Positions 30,899 to 41,091 are shown, numbered from the stretch's first letter. The stretch is 64,000 bases of DNA from Legionella quateirensis (GCF_001467955.1 NZ_LNYR01000012.1:569759-633758), one strand, 5' to 3'. A program made the numbers and translations. Notes: generated from the sequence alone by a model not told the origin.

Positions 30899-31615
30899 TT
30901 ATTCCGTTATCCGCGATTTGATGCGTAGGGTTGCCTGACTTAGAATTTGTGAAACTCGAGACTCACTAACGTCTAGAACCTCTCCAATTTCCTTCAAATT
31001 CAGATCCTGTTCATAATACAATGACAATACCATCCGTTCTTTATGAGGGAGTCCATCGATCACTTGAGTCAAACGATTCATTAAATCTTTATGCATGATA
31101 TTAATATGTGGCTCAGTGGACTCCCCAGCGCCTTCACTATGCAAAATGTCATCCGTTACACCCAAATCATCAAATCCATATAAATGACTACTCGCAGAAT
31201 CCTGCAACATGTCATGGTATTCGTTTATGGGTAAACCCAATTCTTCTGCTATCTCTGAATCCTTGGCCTCACGCCCATGTCGGTGCTCAAGACTTCGTAC
31301 TGCTTCAGATATCATTCTTGAATTACGATATACTGAACGCGGCACCCAGTCATTTCGTCGTACTTCATCAAGCATATGCCCTCTGATTCGAATTCCGGCA
31401 TAAGTTTCGAATGAAGCGCCTTTTGTTGAATCATAATGTCTTGCAGCCTCAAGTAAGCCAAGCATCCCGGCCTGGATTAAATCATCTAGTTGCACACTAT
31501 GTGGTAATCGTCCAAGCAAATGATGAGCTATTCGTTTCACCAAAATCGCATGACTTTTTACCAGTGTTTCCTGGGTTTGTTGATTTACTTTGCTGTATGC
31601 AGCTAAAGCATCCAC
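30899..31615 (-). CDS. fliA: Flagellar sigma factor FliA (sigma-28)
   Basis: Directs polymerase to late flagellar genes; in Legionella it also links motility to the transmissive phase. 238 residues from GTG 31615, which has AAGGAG six bases upstream; the longer reading to 31642 lacks support. Region 2 (DLIQAGMLGLLEAARHYD, FETYAGIRIRGHMLDEVRRNDW), region 3 and region 4 (LKEIGEVLDVSESRVSQI) are all present. Sits between flhG and motC. The 91-bp gap to flhG could hold an extra promoter, none of which I can defend. Confidence 0.95.
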   Translation of the reverse strand: MDALAAYSKVNQQTQETLVKSHAILVKRIAHHLLGRLPHSVQLDDLIQAGMLGLLEAARHYDSTKGASFETYAGIRIRGHMLDEVRRNDWVPRSVYRNSRMISEAVRSLEHRHGREAKDSEIAEELGLPINEYHDMLQDSASSHLYGFDDLGVTDDILHSEGAGESTEPHINIMHKDLMNRLTQVIDGLPHKERMVLSLYYEQDLNLKEIGEVLDVSESRVSQILSQATLRIKSRITE

Positions 31616-31706
31616 GACACTCTCCTTACAATAACAGCACAAGATAATTAAAACTATGAGAATCTAAAACAAAACCACTAACACTAACTTAAGTATAGTG
31701 AATAAT

Positions 31707-32576
31707 TTAAAAATCACCTGCTACTAATCGTTCTAAAAAAAAGCTCGTATTTCCTCCCAATGCAGGCTTATATGTCCAATTACTTACTGCATCAGCTAAC
31801 TCCCTTAATGCTTCAGCGGCTTCCGAATCAGGATAAGCAGTGAGAACCGGTTTTTGCATTTTTACAGCCTTGTGTATATGCTCATCAAAAGGTATCGCTC
31901 CTAAATAGTCTAGATGAACATCAAGGAATTGCTCGGAAACTCTGAATAATTTATTAAATAATTCACGACCGTCTTTTATATTTCTCACCATATTTGCCAA
32001 AATATGAAAATGCGTCCATTCATAACGTTTGCTCATTACTTTAATTAAAGCATAGGCATCCGTTAAGGATGTAGGTTCGTCGCAAACGACAACGATCAGT
32101 TCTTGTGACGACCGGGTAAAACTTAATACTGTGTCGGATATTCCTGCAGCAGTATCAATAATCATGTAATCCAAATCATCTGTTAGTTCATTAAATGAAT
32201 CGATTATTCCAGCATGTTCTGCCTGAGTAAGCTGCGTCATAAATTCGGTTCCTGATGCGGAAGGAATGACACTGATTCCATTGGGGCCTTGCAGAATTAT
32301 ATCACTGAGGTGACATACGCCCTGAATGACATGCGATAAGTTATATTTAGTATGTAAACCCAACATGATATCAACATTGGCCAATCCAAGATCTGCATCA
32401 AGCAGCATCACATTTTTGTTCAATTGAGCCAAAGCTACTGCCAAATTTACCGACACATTACTTTTACCGACACCACCTTTTCCAGCACTGACCGCAATGA
32501 CAGTTACAGGCTTGGTTCGAGATAAATTTCTCAGACCAGAAGCTTGATCCTTGATGCTTTTGCTATGCTTCGACAT
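31707..32576 (-). CDS. flhG: Flagellar number regulator FlhG (FleN), MinD-family ATPase
   Basis: Restrains FleQ and FlhF to keep flagella at the right number. 289 residues. Deviant Walker A SAGKGGVGKSNVSVNLA, Walker A' LLDADLGLANVDIML and switch IIDTAAGISDTV are intact, with an amphipathic C-terminal end (NTSFFLERLVAG) of the membrane-binding type. Start ATG 32576 has a GGGAGAG site and lies 14 bp inside flhF, giving translational coupling. Confidence 0.94.
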   Translation of the reverse strand: MSKHSKSIKDQASGLRNLSRTKPVTVIAVSAGKGGVGKSNVSVNLAVALAQLNKNVMLLDADLGLANVDIMLGLHTKYNLSHVIQGVCHLSDIILQGPNGISVIPSASGTEFMTQLTQAEHAGIIDSFNELTDDLDYMIIDTAAGISDTVLSFTRSSQELIVVVCDEPTSLTDAYALIKVMSKRYEWTHFHILANMVRNIKDGRELFNKLFRVSEQFLDVHLDYLGAIPFDEHIHKAVKMQKPVLTAYPDSEAAEALRELADAVSNWTYKPALGGNTSFFLERLVAGDF

Positions 32577-33702
32577 AATGCTCTCTCCCAACACGCGACC
32601 GTTCCTCTCTAAAACCTTTATCACTCTGGAACAGTTGAATTTCCTGTTGAGCAAATAGCTCAACAAGTTGATGTCGTGTAGCCATTTTTATGTCTTCTGG
32701 AACGCGCTGTCCATGTGTCAAATAGCTTACACCTAACCTCGACTCTATGACGGCACTTAATGCACCCCCTACAGCAAGAGACTCATCTAACTTTGTTAGA
32801 ATACATTGATCGACTTTATTTGCCTGATAACGTTTAATAGCATCTATCAGTACCTGATAATGGCTTGTAGCAGGAAGCACCAGAACTTTAGAAATGGATT
32901 GAAGATAGGTACTTAAGACATGCATTTGTCGTGCAACACGTTCATCGGCAGGATTCATTCCTGCCGTATCGATCAAAATCAGTTTTTTATCACTTAATTG
33001 ACGCAATACCCTGGTTAAAGACACTTCATCCTGTGCGACGCATACTTTAACGCCAAGAATCTTTCCATAAAGAACCAGTTGTTCCTGAGCGGCAATTCTA
33101 TAAGTATCCATAGTAACCAGGCCCAGTTTATCAGCGCCAAATCGCAAACTAAAACGTGCCGCAATTTTGGCAAGCGTAGTTGTTTTACCGACACCAGTTG
33201 GTCCAACAAATGCATAAACCCCGCCTTCTTCGATTCTGTTCGTATCACGTATCGGTATTTGTTCTGTGACTTGAGCTAATATAGATTGCCAGGCGCGTTG
33301 TTCATTAAGGTCAGATCGTACAGATCTCGCCCACAGAGCAGCAGTCGTATGACTCACCCCCAAATACAGGAGCTTTTGCAGCAGTACGGTGTGAAGGGGA
33401 TCTCCTCCTCCCACAGTACCTCTTAGTTGCGCTTCAAGCATGCCTCTCAGGGTTAAAATTTCCTGTTTCATATCATCGAGAGGGGTGTGTACTCCATATC
33501 GATCAATTTGACTCGCAGGTTCAGCGGCAGCAACTGCTGCATTAGGAGTTAATATGGATTCATCATAATCCATGGCTGCAACAATCTCTACACCACCTTC
33601 AACATGATGACTGGACAAAATAACGGCATCAGGACCAAAAGTTGCCTTGATTTGTTGCATCGCACTTCGCGTATCCGCTGCGACAAAACGTTTTAATTTC
33701 AT
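32563..33702 (-). CDS. flhF: Flagellar biosynthesis GTPase FlhF
   Basis: SRP-type GTPase that places the flagellum at the pole. 379 residues. An N-terminal B domain (1-75) starts MKLKRFVAADTRSAMQQIKA. The NG domain has G1 VGPTGVGKTTTLAKIAAR, G2/G3 with DTYRIAAQEQL and LILIDTAGM, and G4 ILTKLDE. Follows flhA by 40 bp and overlaps flhG. Confidence 0.95.
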   Translation of the reverse strand: MKLKRFVAADTRSAMQQIKATFGPDAVILSSHHVEGGVEIVAAMDYDESILTPNAAVAAAEPASQIDRYGVHTPLDDMKQEILTLRGMLEAQLRGTVGGGDPLHTVLLQKLLYLGVSHTTAALWARSVRSDLNEQRAWQSILAQVTEQIPIRDTNRIEEGGVYAFVGPTGVGKTTTLAKIAARFSLRFGADKLGLVTMDTYRIAAQEQLVLYGKILGVKVCVAQDEVSLTRVLRQLSDKKLILIDTAGMNPADERVARQMHVLSTYLQSISKVLVLPATSHYQVLIDAIKRYQANKVDQCILTKLDESLAVGGALSAVIESRLGVSYLTHGQRVPEDIKMATRHQLVELFAQQEIQLFQSDKGFREERSRVGREHYVEA

Positions 33703-33742
33703 AAAGCCTCCTGCTTCTGAAACCTACTTACATTAACTATGT

Positions 33743-35821
33743 CTAACCTACTGTACCTATAATTCTTATTTGTTTGTTATCAGGAATTTCCTGATAGGAT
33801 AATACATGGAAGTCATTGGATATGTTACGCACAAATCGTGCCAACACACTCCTTATGCCTGGCTGAACCACTAATACTGAACTTTCTTGTTTTGCTTGTT
33901 GTTGTAACGCAAACTGAGACAAGGATTGTTGTATTCTGTCCGCCATTCCAGGCTCAAAACTCACTCCACCGACTCCACTGTTTTGTATTGTATTCTGCAA
34001 TAATTGTTCCAACTCTGGTTTTAAGGTAATAATCGGCAGTTCTTCGTTTAACCCACTGATTTTTTGAGTGATTAATCTGGACAGTGCTATCCGAACCTGA
34101 CTGATTAAAAATTCAGTATCTTTTGATTTTGGCGCATTTTCCGCCAAAGTTTCGACTATAGTTCGAATATCAGTTAATGGAATATGCTCCAATAACAGAC
34201 CTTGAAGTACTTTGCTGACCATTCCTAAAGAAAGACCGTCAGGTACCAGTTCTTTAACCAGTTTAGGGGAGCTTACTGCCAGTTTATCCAAAAGTTGCTG
34301 CGTTTCTTCATATCCAAGCAATTGCTGGCTGTTCAGATCCAGGATATGGCTCAAATGCGTTGCTACTACAGTAGAAGCATCGACAACGGTATAACCAAGT
34401 GTATGAGCATGCTCTTTTTGACTTTCATTAATCCATACGGCTTCCATGCCAAAGGCGGGATCCCTCCCTTGTATTCCTTCAAGTTCACCAAAAACCTGAC
34501 CAGGATTTATAGCCATCCATCGATCAGGGTGGATGGCGGCCTCGCCCATCACAACACCGGCCAGACTAAGACGATAATGGTTCGGTTTCAAATCAAGATT
34601 ATCACGAATATGAACAGAGGGGATTAAGAAACCTAACTCCTGCGAAATCTTCTTACGGACACCTTTTATTCGAGAAAGTAACACTCCACCTTGAGCACTA
34701 TCTACCAGAGGAATTAGCCGATAACCCACTTCAAGACTGATCACATCGACCGGATTTACATCATCCCATGATAACTCGCTCACACCAGCTTCTTTAACCT
34801 GACTCAGATCAACCTGACTGTCTGCCTGAGCTTTGCTCTGTTCTTTCGCCTGATTTATAAATAAATAAGCAATACCAGCCAAGCCTGCCGCTAATATGAG
34901 AAATGCCACATGAGGCATGCCGGGAATAATTCCTATCAAACCTATAATCGAAGAAGCAATTATAAGGGAGCGTGGATTAGCAAAAATTTGGGAAAGCACG
35001 GCTTGTCCCATGTTCTGAGCGCTGGATACACGTGTAACAATGATAGCGGCAGCTGTAGATAAAACCAAAGAAGGGACCTGAGCGACCAAACCATCACCAA
35101 TAGTCAATAAAATATAATTATGTAACGCATCAGTAAAACTCATCCCATGTTGAACTATTCCAATAATCAAACCACCCACAATATTAATGACCAAGACCAA
35201 TATCCCGGCTACTGCATCACCGCGTACGAATTTACTGGCACCATCCATTGAACCATAAAAATCGGCTTCCTGAGCAACATCAGTTCTACGCTTGATAGCC
35301 TGTTCCTGATTAATCAATCCGGCATTAAGATCCGCATCAATTGCCATCTGTTTTCCGGGTAATGAATCCAAAGTAAAACGAGCACTGACTTCGGACACTC
35401 TTCCTGCGCCCTTCGTTACAACGACAAAATTAATAACGACCAATATGATGAAAACCACCAGACCAACAGTATAATTTCCCCCTATAACGACTTCTCCAAA
35501 CGATTGAATCACCTGCCCTGCAGCATCGGTCCCATTATGACCATTAAGCAATACCACCCGAGTTGAAGCCACATTCAATGCCAACCGTAATAGAGTAGCC
35601 AGTAAAATAACCGTCGGAAAAACTGCAAAATCAAGTGGTCGTTCGCTGTAGATTACGGCTAACAAAACAACGAGTGATAAAGCAATATTAAAAGTAAAAA
35701 ATATATCCAATATAAAAGGAGGCAAAGGTAACATCATCATGCTGAGCATAATGATGAGCATTAAGGGTGTACCCAGGCCTTGACGCATCCAATAATGCAA
35801 GTAATTAAGCGCTTTATTCAT
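33743..35821 (-). CDS. flhA: Flagellar export gate protein FlhA
   Basis: Largest export-gate subunit. 692 residues, normal. Seven to eight membrane helices in the first 330, including the cytoplasmic FHIPEP-like loop (RFTLDSLPGKQMAIDADLNAG) with the Asp used in proton coupling. A large soluble C-terminal domain (about 350-690) binds chaperone-substrate complexes. The start overlaps the flhB end by one base. Confidence 0.97.
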   Translation of the reverse strand: MNKALNYLHYWMRQGLGTPLMLIIMLSMMMLPLPPFILDIFFTFNIALSLVVLLAVIYSERPLDFAVFPTVILLATLLRLALNVASTRVVLLNGHNGTDAAGQVIQSFGEVVIGGNYTVGLVVFIILVVINFVVVTKGAGRVSEVSARFTLDSLPGKQMAIDADLNAGLINQEQAIKRRTDVAQEADFYGSMDGASKFVRGDAVAGILVLVINIVGGLIIGIVQHGMSFTDALHNYILLTIGDGLVAQVPSLVLSTAAAIIVTRVSSAQNMGQAVLSQIFANPRSLIIASSIIGLIGIIPGMPHVAFLILAAGLAGIAYLFINQAKEQSKAQADSQVDLSQVKEAGVSELSWDDVNPVDVISLEVGYRLIPLVDSAQGGVLLSRIKGVRKKISQELGFLIPSVHIRDNLDLKPNHYRLSLAGVVMGEAAIHPDRWMAINPGQVFGELEGIQGRDPAFGMEAVWINESQKEHAHTLGYTVVDASTVVATHLSHILDLNSQQLLGYEETQQLLDKLAVSSPKLVKELVPDGLSLGMVSKVLQGLLLEHIPLTDIRTIVETLAENAPKSKDTEFLISQVRIALSRLITQKISGLNEELPIITLKPELEQLLQNTIQNSGVGGVSFEPGMADRIQQSLSQFALQQQAKQESSVLVVQPGIRSVLARFVRNISNDFHVLSYQEIPDNKQIRIIGTVG

Positions 35822-36966
35822 TAAATATCCTCCTCTGCTTCACGAACCAACTCAGGTGGGATTGGGACATTTTGCAAGATTTCAGGTTTATAATCATAAT
35901 GTTGTCTGTCTTTTAACTGAAACACATAAGCAAGAACCTGTGCTACAGCAACATATAATCCGCGTGGAATTTCTGAATTTAATTTGGTCGAAAAATAAAT
36001 GGCTCTCGCCAGTGATGGGACTGCAATAATAGGAACACGATGAGACTTGGCCACCTTGCTAATCTGAAAGGCAATCAAATCCTTACCTTTAGCTACAACA
36101 ACGGGAGCTTTGTTTCCCTTTTTTTTATACGATATTGCTACAGCGTAATGAGTCGGGTTCGTTAAAATCACATCCGCCTTGGGAACTTCATTCATCATCC
36201 GGCGTCTGGCTATTTCGTGTTGCGCCCTTCTAATTGCGCTCTTTATTTCCGGTTTACCTTCGGTTTCCTTATATTCATCCTTTAATTCCTGCTTTGTCAT
36301 TTTCATTGCTTTACTGTGTTCATACAATTGAAAAGGCACATCTACAGCAGCAATTAAAATTAAACTTGCCGAGATCAACACAAATGACTTAATTATGATA
36401 AAAGCCCCGGTTCCGATTGCGGTTTCAACGGATGCATTGCCTAAGGCCAATAATGCAGGTATTTGAGTTTTTAACACCAATATTGCAAAAGAAGCCACTA
36501 AAATGAACTTGAAAAAAGACTTAAGCATCTCGACTAAGCCCTTAAGAGAAACCATTCGCTTAAGACCTTTTAATCCATTCAATCGAGAAAATTTAGGTTG
36601 TAAGGCTTGACCACTAAAAACCCATCCCCCCATAAGTAAGGGAGCCCCTAAGGACAACAGAAAAATCACTACTAAAATGGGGACTAATGACCACAGTCCG
36701 GATTTTGCCAATAAATAGAGTCGTTCAAATGCAACTGTTGGAGTTAGAAGTATCTGAGCATCAAATTCAAAAGCCTGCCGCATCATATCAATCAGTTGAT
36801 AGGACAGTTGTTTTCCAAAAATCAGAAAACCAACTCCGGTACATAAAAGTATTACCGTTGCATTAAAGTCTTTAGAACGAGCAACCTGCCCTTTTTCTCT
36901 CGATTCTTTGAGACGTTTAGCCGAGGGCTGTTCTGTTTTTTCCTGAGCCTGTTCTTCTTCTGCCAT
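35821..36966 (-). CDS. flhB: Flagellar export switch protein FlhB
   Basis: Substrate-specificity switch of the export apparatus. 381 residues: charged N-terminus (EKTEQPSAKRLKESREKGQVARS), four membrane helices to about 215, then the autocleaving domain with NPTH (ADVILTNPTHYAVAI). The Asn-Pro cleavage site is intact. Overlaps fliR and flhA by one base each. Confidence 0.97.
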   Translation of the reverse strand: MAEEEQAQEKTEQPSAKRLKESREKGQVARSKDFNATVILLCTGVGFLIFGKQLSYQLIDMMRQAFEFDAQILLTPTVAFERLYLLAKSGLWSLVPILVVIFLLSLGAPLLMGGWVFSGQALQPKFSRLNGLKGLKRMVSLKGLVEMLKSFFKFILVASFAILVLKTQIPALLALGNASVETAIGTGAFIIIKSFVLISASLILIAAVDVPFQLYEHSKAMKMTKQELKDEYKETEGKPEIKSAIRRAQHEIARRRMMNEVPKADVILTNPTHYAVAISYKKKGNKAPVVVAKGKDLIAFQISKVAKSHRVPIIAVPSLARAIYFSTKLNSEIPRGLYVAVAQVLAYVFQLKDRQHYDYKPEILQNVPIPPELVREAEEDI

Positions 36967-37736
36967 CAGTGCAGCATCCCTGTAATAAAGTGCATTCCAT
37001 GTTGAATACTCTCAATCATTTGTGTTCCAACAGTAGATAACCCAATCTTAATCACCACAAAGCCCATTAACAAAGTTATGGGAAATCCTAATGAAAAAAT
37101 ATTGAGCTGTGGTGCAACCCGAGTCATGATTCCAAATGACAGACTGACTATTAATAAAGACAAAATAGCGGGAATCGAAATTAATACAGCTTCTTTAAAC
37201 ATCCAACCAGAAAACAGGATAACATTCCATACCATAGTGTTGTCCTGGGGAATCTGTCCTATTGGCATCATTCTGAAACTTTCCAATAGTGCATCGAGTA
37301 ATGCCAAATGACCATTTAACGCCAAAAATATCAAAGTCATCATTATAAGATAAAATTGACTGATTAATGGTACGCTCGCTTTACTTGCTGGATCGACCAT
37401 TATGGCGAATCCCAATCCCGCCTGCATCGAAATAATTTGACCTCCCAGCACAAATACTTGAAAAACAAGCTGAAGAACAAACCCCATTAACATTCCTAAA
37501 AATAATTCCTGCAGGATATAAACCAAATAAAGGCCATTAAAATGAAGAAAGGATAATTGTTCGGGAACGAAGGAAGCACAAGTCCAACATAAAGCACAAA
37601 GAAAAAATATTTTAATTCTTGGAGGCAATAATCCCGAAGAAAAGACTGGAACAGTAAGCATCAAACCGCCAATACGCCCAATTGGCCAAATGACCTGGCT
37701 AAACAGACGAATCATTGATTGATAATCCAGATTCAT
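36966..37736 (-). CDS. fliR: Flagellar export gate protein FliR
   Basis: Export-gate membrane subunit that, with FliP and FliQ, builds the helical pore. 256 residues, six hydrophobic segments across the protein, with the family's GGLMLTVPVFS, LGMLMGFVLQLVFQVFVLGGQIISMQAGLGFA and the near-terminal LGFPITLLMGFVVI. 72 bp after fliQ, the largest gap inside the export genes. Confidence 0.96.
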   Translation of the reverse strand: MNLDYQSMIRLFSQVIWPIGRIGGLMLTVPVFSSGLLPPRIKIFFLCALCWTCASFVPEQLSFLHFNGLYLVYILQELFLGMLMGFVLQLVFQVFVLGGQIISMQAGLGFAIMVDPASKASVPLISQFYLIMMTLIFLALNGHLALLDALLESFRMMPIGQIPQDNTMVWNVILFSGWMFKEAVLISIPAILSLLIVSLSFGIMTRVAPQLNIFSLGFPITLLMGFVVIKIGLSTVGTQMIESIQHGMHFITGMLH

Positions 37737-37808
37737 TTCTAATCCCTTAAACTCTGTAATGTAATCGTCTGTTCAGCACACATAACCCTGCTTTTACTCT
37801 GAACAGTT

Positions 37809-38078
37809 TTATCCAATTAAAAAAGGAATATTGGTAATTAAAGAATCTGTATAATTTACTAAAGTCTTTAATAACCAGGGTCCAGCAAACACCAATACCA
37901 GAAAAGTAACAAATAATTTCGGAATAAAACTTAAACTGGATTCATTGATTTGAGTTGCCGCCTGAAACATAGCCACCACCAATCCAACAACTAACCCGGG
38001 CAAGACCAGAACACTTAACAACAACAAAATGACATAAACGCTTTCGCTCATAAGCGAAACGACAGTTTCCGGTGTCAT
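37809..38078 (-). CDS. fliQ: Flagellar export gate protein FliQ
   Basis: 89 residues with two membrane helices (about 15-40 and 52-75) and the conserved MTPETVVSLMSESVYVILLL start, GLVVAMFQAATQINESSLSF and FVTFLVLVFAGPWLL. One of the three small gate subunits. Eight bp after fliP. Confidence 0.96.
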   Translation of the reverse strand: MTPETVVSLMSESVYVILLLLSVLVLPGLVVGLVVAMFQAATQINESSLSFIPKLFVTFLVLVFAGPWLLKTLVNYTDSLITNIPFLIG

Positions 38079-38086
38079 ACCATCTC

Positions 38087-38836
38087 CTAGGTCATGGCAA
38101 AACTTGAAGCCAGGGAGCCCAATACCAAAGTCCAGCCATCCACCATCACAAACAACATGATTTTAAATGGTAAAGAAATGATTAAAGGGGATAGCATCAT
38201 CATACCCATAGCCATTAATAAACTCGATACAACCAAGTCAATAATCAAAAAAGGTAAAAACAAAATAAAACCGATTTGAAAAGCTGTTTTCAGCTCGCTG
38301 GTAATAAAAGCCGGAATAACAACACTCATCGGTATTTCATCCAGAGTAGCCGGATTGTTACCTGCAAACTTTTCAAATAATGACAAATCATTTTTTCTTG
38401 TTTGATTGAGCATGAATTCGCGAAGAGGTTTTTGGGCATTAGTCAATGCTTCGGGAAATTGCATTTTTTCAGCCATATAAGGCTGTATTGCCTGCTCATT
38501 AATTGTATTAAATACTGGAGACATTACAAAATACGTCATAAATAAAGCGATGCCTATCAATATTTGATTGGTTGGCGTCTGCGCCATACCTATAGCTTGT
38601 CTTAAAATAGACAAAACAATGATAATTCGTGTAAAAGCAGTCATTGCCATTAAGAGTCCAGGCAAGACACTCAGTACCGTCATAAAAATAAGAATTTGCA
38701 GATTCACGCTGTACGATTGCGCCCCATTTACTCCTGAATTTACCGTTACAGCAGGTAATGAGAGAGGATCAGCGCAGACGATCATCGGAACCAAACAAAA
38801 AAACAAGGTAATAAAAATTGAGTACTGTTTTTTCAT
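38087..38836 (-). CDS. fliP: Flagellar export gate protein FliP
   Basis: 249 residues with a cleavable signal peptide (residues 1-22, ending VCADP), as in E. coli FliP. Four further membrane helices. Conserved blocks are [48 protein letters not shown] and the late [30 protein letters not shown]. Overlaps fliO by 4 bp. Confidence 0.96.
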   Translation of the reverse strand: MKKQYSIFITLFFCLVPMIVCADPLSLPAVTVNSGVNGAQSYSVNLQILIFMTVLSVLPGLLMAMTAFTRIIIVLSILRQAIGMAQTPTNQILIGIALFMTYFVMSPVFNTINEQAIQPYMAEKMQFPEALTNAQKPLREFMLNQTRKNDLSLFEKFAGNNPATLDEIPMSVVIPAFITSELKTAFQIGFILFLPFLIIDLVVSSLLMAMGMMMLSPLIISLPFKIMLFVMVDGWTLVLGSLASSFAMT

Positions 38837-39249
38837 TTTGATTTTCCGACAGCAGATTTAAGAAGATCGGCAAAAGTTGATTTATTATCCGGATCAAAGC
38901 CTGAAGGTAACTGCTCCCCAAAATCATATAACAGAGTTACGGAACTGGAGCCCACGCCCATTAATAGATACCGTACACCGACCTTAAGTAATATAACTCG
39001 CTCTTTTGGCCCAAGAGTCAGACTCGCCAAGGATTGAAAGCCTTTTGAAGAGGAGAAATTAGCTCCTTGCAAACGCCTTATAATCCACGAAAGCAGGATT
39101 ATCACCAGTAATACAAGCAATAATCCTGAAATCACTCGCGTCAATTCGCCTTGAGAAATCATATTGGAAGTATCTGTCGGAACAGCATAAGCCATAGTAC
39201 TAACCAGACAGAACGTTACTATTAAAAGAGAGTATGCTTTTTTTATCAT
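38833..39249 (-). CDS. fliO: Flagellar biosynthesis protein FliO
   Basis: Small scaffold for assembly of the FliP ring. 138 residues: N-terminal signal-like segment, one membrane helix (about 38-58) and a cytoplasmic domain with [24 protein letters not shown]. FliO is weakly conserved, so its call rests on that block and on position between fliN and fliP. Overlaps both neighbours by 4 bp. Confidence 0.9.
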   Translation of the reverse strand: MIKKAYSLLIVTFCLVSTMAYAVPTDTSNMISQGELTRVISGLLLVLLVIILLSWIIRRLQGANFSSSKGFQSLASLTLGPKERVILLKVGVRYLLMGVGSSSVTLLYDFGEQLPSGFDPDNKSTFADLLKSAVGKSK

Positions 39250-39575
39250 TTGAGACGCTTAATCCGTTCTGCTTTGCTGACTATGTCAGTTAATCTAACC
39301 CCAAACTTATCATTTACTACGACCACTTCACCATGAGCGACTAAAGTTCCATTCACTAATACATCCAGTGGATCACCTGCCAATCGATCGAGGGCAACAA
39401 TACCCCCCTGGTTTAACTGGAGTAAATTACGAATAGTCATTTTAGTCCGACCTATTTCAACAGTCACCGATACCGGTATATCTAATATCAACTCCATTTT
39501 TTCATTATCTGCATCCTGAGCCCCATTAGAAGCTTGTTGTGCTTGATCATTTGCTGTTACTTTGGCTTGAGTCAT
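39246..39575 (-). CDS. fliN: Flagellar motor switch protein FliN
   Basis: C-ring subunit beneath FliM. 109 residues, C-terminal SpoA domain with LILDIPVSVTVEIGRTKMTIRNLLQL, VVALDRLAG-like IVALDRLAGDPLDVLVNG and the end FGVRLTDIVSKAERIKRL. Nine bp after fliM. Confidence 0.96.
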   Translation of the reverse strand: MTQAKVTANDQAQQASNGAQDADNEKMELILDIPVSVTVEIGRTKMTIRNLLQLNQGGIVALDRLAGDPLDVLVNGTLVAHGEVVVVNDKFGVRLTDIVSKAERIKRLK

Positions 39576-39584
39576 TCATATCCC

Positions 39585-40649
39585 CTAATAACTAATATTT
39601 TTTATTATTTTTAATGCTCGTTTGTCATTAGTGCTTCCTAAAGTCGCAGTGAAACTTGGTGTACCCTCTATGTCCAGAGTAACAATTTCGCTCATCTCCA
39701 AAGGTACAAAATCACCGACTTGCCATGACATAACCTTACCCAGAGTACTAACGGTCTCAGCCATTGCAGCACTGACCGTTAACTCAACATCCATCAACTC
39801 TTCTTTTAGCGATTTAATCCAGTCAGGATCGATTTCATCATCAGGCCGAGAAGCCCCCAACTCCAGTTGCTGTTTAATGGGCTCAACCATTGAATAGGGT
39901 AAAATAAAATAGAATGTACCGGTTTCCTTACCGAAATTTAGAATAAACCTCGCAACCAGCAGCATTTCATCGGGTTCAGCTATATTAACCAACTGTGGGT
40001 TGGTTTCATCATTAAACTTCATAATATCGAGTTGAATTATGGGTTCCCAGGCATGAACCAAATTTGAAATCAACTTTTTAGTTACCACTTCCATAACCCG
40101 CAATTCCGTAGCAGTAAAATCGGTTTTATCTTTTTGTGCATAGAACTGTGAGCTTCCACCAAAATAATAATCAACCAAATCGTACACAAAGGTACTGTCA
40201 AATAAGATAATTCCCTTACCACGCAAGGGTTTAAATTTATAGATGCTCATTAAACTGGGATTGGGTAATCCTCCCATGAAATCCCGATGTTTTACGATTA
40301 AAAGCGGCTCCTGTTTTATCTCAAAATCTTTAGCTGTCAGCTGGTAGATATCGGTAGCAAACATACGTACCGCTCTGTCATAAATTTTATCCAATACAGG
40401 TAATTGGCCCTTAGCTATACGTTCCTGTCCAGTAAAATTTAATGTTTTCACTCCTTCGTCAACTGGAGTATCTATAGGTTCTTCTGATTGGATAGTGTGT
40501 TCAGCGGTATTAACAGGTTTTTTTTTGGATGAGCGTTTTACCGCCGAATTTTGAGCTTCAGGCTCCTGAGACGCTTCTTCAGAGCTGTCATCAACTGACT
40601 CAAGCAGAGCATCTATCTCTTCTTGTGATAAAACATCTTTCTCAGCCAT
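39585..40649 (-). CDS. fliM: Flagellar motor switch protein FliM
   Basis: C-ring subunit that binds CheY-P and sets rotation. 354 residues from ATG 40649. N-terminal LSQEEIDALLESV is the CheY-binding peptide, followed by an unusual Ser/Glu/Pro-rich linker (about 20-65). The middle domain carries GGLPNPSLMSIYKFKPLRGKG, with the GG switch motif, and the C-terminal SpoA domain ends near 350. First gene of the flagellar operon, 80 bp downstream of a sigma-54 site. Confidence 0.97.
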   Translation of the reverse strand: MAEKDVLSQEEIDALLESVDDSSEEASQEPEAQNSAVKRSSKKKPVNTAEHTIQSEEPIDTPVDEGVKTLNFTGQERIAKGQLPVLDKIYDRAVRMFATDIYQLTAKDFEIKQEPLLIVKHRDFMGGLPNPSLMSIYKFKPLRGKGIILFDSTFVYDLVDYYFGGSSQFYAQKDKTDFTATELRVMEVVTKKLISNLVHAWEPIIQLDIMKFNDETNPQLVNIAEPDEMLLVARFILNFGKETGTFYFILPYSMVEPIKQQLELGASRPDDEIDPDWIKSLKEELMDVELTVSAAMAETVSTLGKVMSWQVGDFVPLEMSEIVTLDIEGTPSFTATLGSTNDKRALKIIKNISY

Positions 40650-40727
40650 AATCAATCCATTCGAATTCGACAGTAGTATCTGTACTTTTAGCTCAAGTAC
40701 GATTTAAGTAGTTCCACCTTTTAGTTA

Positions 40728-40743
40728 TGCAAAGTACATGCCA
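40728..40743 (-). promoter_or_regulatory. fliM: Sigma-54 promoter (-24/-12) of the fliM operon
   Basis: On the minus strand, TGGCATGTACTTTGCA: the -24 element TGGCA and the -12 element TTGCA with the GG and GC at the required 12-base separation. It differs from the consensus TGGCACG-N4-TTGCA at one core base. Position about 80-95 bp before the fliM ATG suits it. Flagellar class II genes of Legionella are known to depend on RpoN and FleQ. Confidence 0.75.
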
Positions 40744-40811
40744 TCATAAATTATGATGTGAAATCAATATCCTACATAATAAAGAAGTACATTCTCAATA
40801 ACCCCGAAATG

Positions 40812-41091
40812 CCTAAATCCTGAACGCAGTGCAGTTGATCTCCCATTACTGGCACAACGCCACACTCAGGAGATCCCTCCATTACATTCGGGATGACGTT
40901 TCCAACTCCGGCAATTTCGTCATCCTGAACGCAGTGAAGGATCTCCCAATTCAGGCACAGCACCACGTTCAGGAGATTCCTCGTTTCAATCGGGATGACG
41001 GTTAAGTTTCGTCATCCTGAACGCAGTGAAGGATCTCCCAATTCAGGCACAGCACCACGTTCAGTAGATCCCTCGTTTCAATCGGGATGAC
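40812..41091. repeat. Tandem repeat, about three units of 92 bp
   Basis: Units begin CGTCATCCTGAACGCAGTGAAGG at 40918 and 41010 (92 bp apart), with a more degenerate one from 40812. Each unit ends with an inverted version, CGGGATGAC. Each is thus a palindrome joined head to tail. The gap from 41092 to 41302 holds nothing recognisable. Confidence 0.8.
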
